DNA of 64,000 bases, from assembly GCF_036002945.1 (NCBI RefSeq), contig NZ_CP108529.1, forward strand, positions 310,001-374,000, written 5' to 3'. The stretch's first letter is position 1. The number at the start of each line of letters is the position of its first letter. Positions 61,936 to 64,000 of this stretch are shown here, one piece after another. Origin of the DNA: Streptomyces sp. NBC_01224 (lineage in GTDB: Bacteria > Actinomycetota > Actinomycetes > Streptomycetales > Streptomycetaceae). The notes under the pieces were generated by a model, which worked only from the letters and a program-made list of their open reading frames with translations, was not told where the DNA came from and searched no databases. The translations under genes were made by a program, and so were the position numbers.

Positions 61936-64000
61936 CTACAGCCCGGCTCCGGGGTCGTCCGTGTCCACGGTCCGCAGCGGCCGGTGGCCCCGGTCGTCGA
62001 GCTGGGCGAGTTCGCGCTCGTAGTCGACGGTGATGGAGCCGTAGTAGTTGACCACCGAGCTACGGGCCGGGGAGATGTGCGCCAGGACCTCGGCGTCCAC
62101 CTCGCGGCCGGCGGTACGTAGTTCATCGACGGCCAGGCCCATGTACTCGGTGTGCCAGCAGACCACGCTGTTGGTCACGACGGTCAGGCACCACGCCTGC
62201 TCGTTCTGCTGCTCGGGCTGGCGCCGGGCGACCTTGCCCTCACGGGCGTAGTGGAGCTGGCGGCGCAGGGCGTGCAGGGACTCGCCCTTGTTCAGCTGGC
62301 GGGCGATCTTGCGGCGGTAGCCCTCCTCCGACAGGTACTTTGCCGCATAGATCGTTCTGCGGATTGCCCCGTACTCCTTGAGCGCGGCGGCCAGCGCGTT
62401 CTGCCGGGAGGACGCGGACAGCTTGCCGACGATCAGGGACGCGGTGGCGTGCCCGTACTTCAGCGAGCCCGCCAGACGGAGCAGGTCGTCCCAGTGGTCG
62501 GCGACCAGGTTCAGGTTGGCCTTCTTGGTCAGCAGCGGCCCGGCGGTCGGGAAGCGTTCCTCATAGTCGGCCTTCGCGCCCATCCGGTACAGGGTGATTT
62601 TGCCCAGGTCGCGGATGCGGGGCGAGAGCTGCTTGCCGACCAGGTCGAAGAGCCCGATGTTGACCAGGGTCACGCCGTGCGTATCGGTCGCGTGCTCGCT
62701 GATCGGCAGGTCGGTGGCGTTGCCGAGGATTTCGTCCAGCACGTAGTGGGCCTCGCGGTGGGTGGCCACGATGACCTTGGTGCCGAAGGTGGAGTGCTGG
62801 TCGGAGACGTGGGTGTAGGTGGAGATGCCCTCCGAGACGAAGTACTTGTTCAGGTGCCGGGCGGTGATCGACTTGCCCCGGGTGGGGAACCGCTGCCCGT
62901 CGGAGGAGGACAGTGTGCCGGAGCCGAACATGGTCGTCATCGGCAGTCTGTGGTGGTAGTTGACCAGGCAGACGTTGGCCTCGCGCAGTGTCTCCTCCCG
63001 GATGTACCACTCCGCGGTCCACGCCAGCACGTCGTACGGGATGCCGCAGGACGCGGCCATCCCGTGCAGTCCGAGGTTGGTGGAGAGCCCGATCAGGCAG
63101 GCGATCAGGTTCCTTTTGAGCTGCGGGGAACGGGCCTGCTTGCCGCTGGCGTGGGTGAAGCAGTCCAGGTACCCGGTGTGCCGGTCCATCTCCACCAGCA
63201 GCGAGGCGATCGGCACGTTCGGCAGCATCTTCTCCAGCTCGCCGTGCAGCTCCTCGGCCTCGGACGGGATGTCCTCCGCCGTCAGCGGCGAGATCACCAG
63301 CTCACCGGCATCGTTGAGGCGCACGGGTCCGTTGCCATGCTTGAGGACCCCCTCCAGGTCGGCGAGGGACTCGTCAAGTTCTTCCATCACCAGCGGCAGG
63401 GCCTCGGAGAAGTCGGGGCTCTTGCCGACCAGGCGGCAGAACTCCGCCCGGTGCGTCTCCCACTGGGCGGGCTTGAACAGGTAGGCGGCGGGGTTGTCGT
63501 AGCGACGGGAACCCGGCACGTACACGTCCCCCGACCGCAGGCCGTCGCGCAGCGCGAGCAGCGTGCACAGCTCCCAGTAGTGCCGGTAGGCGGTCGCATC
63601 ACCCTTCGCCGCGGCCTCATCCAGGTAGCCCTGCCACCGGGTCGGCACGAACAGCGCGGGGGCGCCTTCGGGGACATTGCGGGCGCCGGTGGCGTTCAGC
63701 TCCCGCAAGATCTCCAGGGCCTCGATCAGCGGCTTCGCCTCGGTGCCGCCTCTGAACCGCACCGTTTCCAGGACCTTCGGGGCGAACTGTCGGATGTAGG
63801 TGTAGGAGCCGTCGAGTAGCGCCAGGTGCCCGTGGTCGCGCGGCAGCCGCACGGTGGCCCCGGCGTGCGCGGCCCGCAGTCGGCTCATGCCGATCTCCCC
63901 GCGCAGCAGCGTCCCGACCTCCTCGTCCGGGATACCCGTGTCCGCGAGGACGGGCAGGATCTCGTCCAGCAGGGCGAGCCGGTCCTCCGACCGCTTGGCC
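61936..64000 (-). CDS. tnpA: Tn3-family transposase (second type), cut by right edge
   Basis: The frame continues to the window edge, so about 688 residues are visible and the N-terminus is outside. It shows the DDE Tn3 core: GYLDCFTHASGKQ, GLHGMAASCGIPYDVL, HVSDQHSTFGTKVI, ATDTHGVTLVNIGLFDLVG, and ANLNLVADHWDDLLRLAGSLKYG, with the C-terminal QQNEQAWCLTVVTNSVVCWHTEYM. It differs clearly from the Tn3 copy at 51-53 kb, so it belongs to another subgroup. No frame break is seen. Confidence 0.9.
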   Translation of the reverse strand, partial: AKRSEDRLALLDEILPVLADTGIPDEEVGTLLRGEIGMSRLRAAHAGATVRLPRDHGHLALLDGSYTYIRQFAPKVLETVRFRGGTEAKPLIEALEILRELNATGARNVPEGAPALFVPTRWQGYLDEAAAKGDATAYRHYWELCTLLALRDGLRSGDVYVPGSRRYDNPAAYLFKPAQWETHRAEFCRLVGKSPDFSEALPLVMEELDESLADLEGVLKHGNGPVRLNDAGELVISPLTAEDIPSEAEELHGELEKMLPNVPIASLLVEMDRHTGYLDCFTHASGKQARSPQLKRNLIACLIGLSTNLGLHGMAASCGIPYDVLAWTAEWYIREETLREANVCLVNYHHRLPMTTMFGSGTLSSSDGQRFPTRGKSITARHLNKYFVSEGISTYTHVSDQHSTFGTKVIVATHREAHYVLDEILGNATDLPISEHATDTHGVTLVNIGLFDLVGKQLSPRIRDLGKITLYRMGAKADYEERFPTAGPLLTKKANLNLVADHWDDLLRLAGSLKYGHATASLIVGKLSASSRQNALAAALKEYGAIRRTIYAAKYLSEEGYRRKIARQLNKGESLHALRRQLHYAREGKVARRQPEQQNEQAWCLTVVTNSVVCWHTEYMGLAVDELRTAGREVDAEVLAHISPARSSVVNYYGSITVDYERELAQLDDRGHRPLRTVDTDDPGAGL

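Overview
The window is high-GC DNA with third-position G/C bias. It carries conservons, a bldA-type TTA codon in catabolic genes, a LAXTG sortase substrate, Tat and TerD paralogues and many PP2C/GAF-type regulators. This points to a Streptomyces chromosome. No rRNA, tRNA or CRISPR array was seen.

Left part (1-13 kb): a partial gene runs off the left edge next to a pentapeptide-repeat protein. An L-rhamnose catabolic operon follows: isomerase, fused aldolase/dehydrogenase, kinase, and an L-fucose/arabinose-isomerase-like protein. Its promoter is flanked by two LacI-type operators. Next come a 3-hydroxyisobutyryl-CoA hydrolase-like gene and a PAS-GAF-PP2C-ATPase regulator.

Middle part (13-42 kb): a cell-wall-anchored LAETG protein, a GNAT acetyltransferase and a DUF6397 protein with 24-bp repeats. 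Two incomplete conservons follow: one reduced to cvnD plus a roadblock gene, the other with a frameshifted cvnA and no cvnD. Between them lie an ArsR gene, a P-type ATPase fragment, an LCP cell-wall ligase, and a TatA-TerD pair. Then come MHYT, methyltransferase, MpaB-like oxygenase, MOSC and fatty-acid desaturase genes, a SNF2 helicase/SWIM operon, a broken phosphotransferase, an APC permease/formamidase/amidase cluster, and a GAF regulator beside an ExaC-type aldehyde dehydrogenase.

Right part (42-64 kb): a mobile-element landing zone. It holds an integrase/excisionase pair and an IS4 element inserted at the tip of an IS1380 element, which itself abuts the stop codon of a TatB gene. A second TerD whose ATG has become GCG and a TPM-like secreted protein follow. 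There is also a Tn3-family transposon with both resolvase and transposase truncated, a drug-exporter/ArsR operon, a second tyrosine recombinase with an adjacent dyad that looks like its crossover site, truncated host genes, an IS5-type remnant, a serine hydrolase/MerR pair, and a second, different Tn3-family transposase running off the right edge.

The most unusual signal is a recurring TTGCGYAA box. It occurs upstream of the LCP gene, both TerD genes (one beside tatA, one beside tatB) and the TPM-like envelope protein. This suggests a small envelope/export-related regulon containing accessory Tat subunits and TerD proteins.
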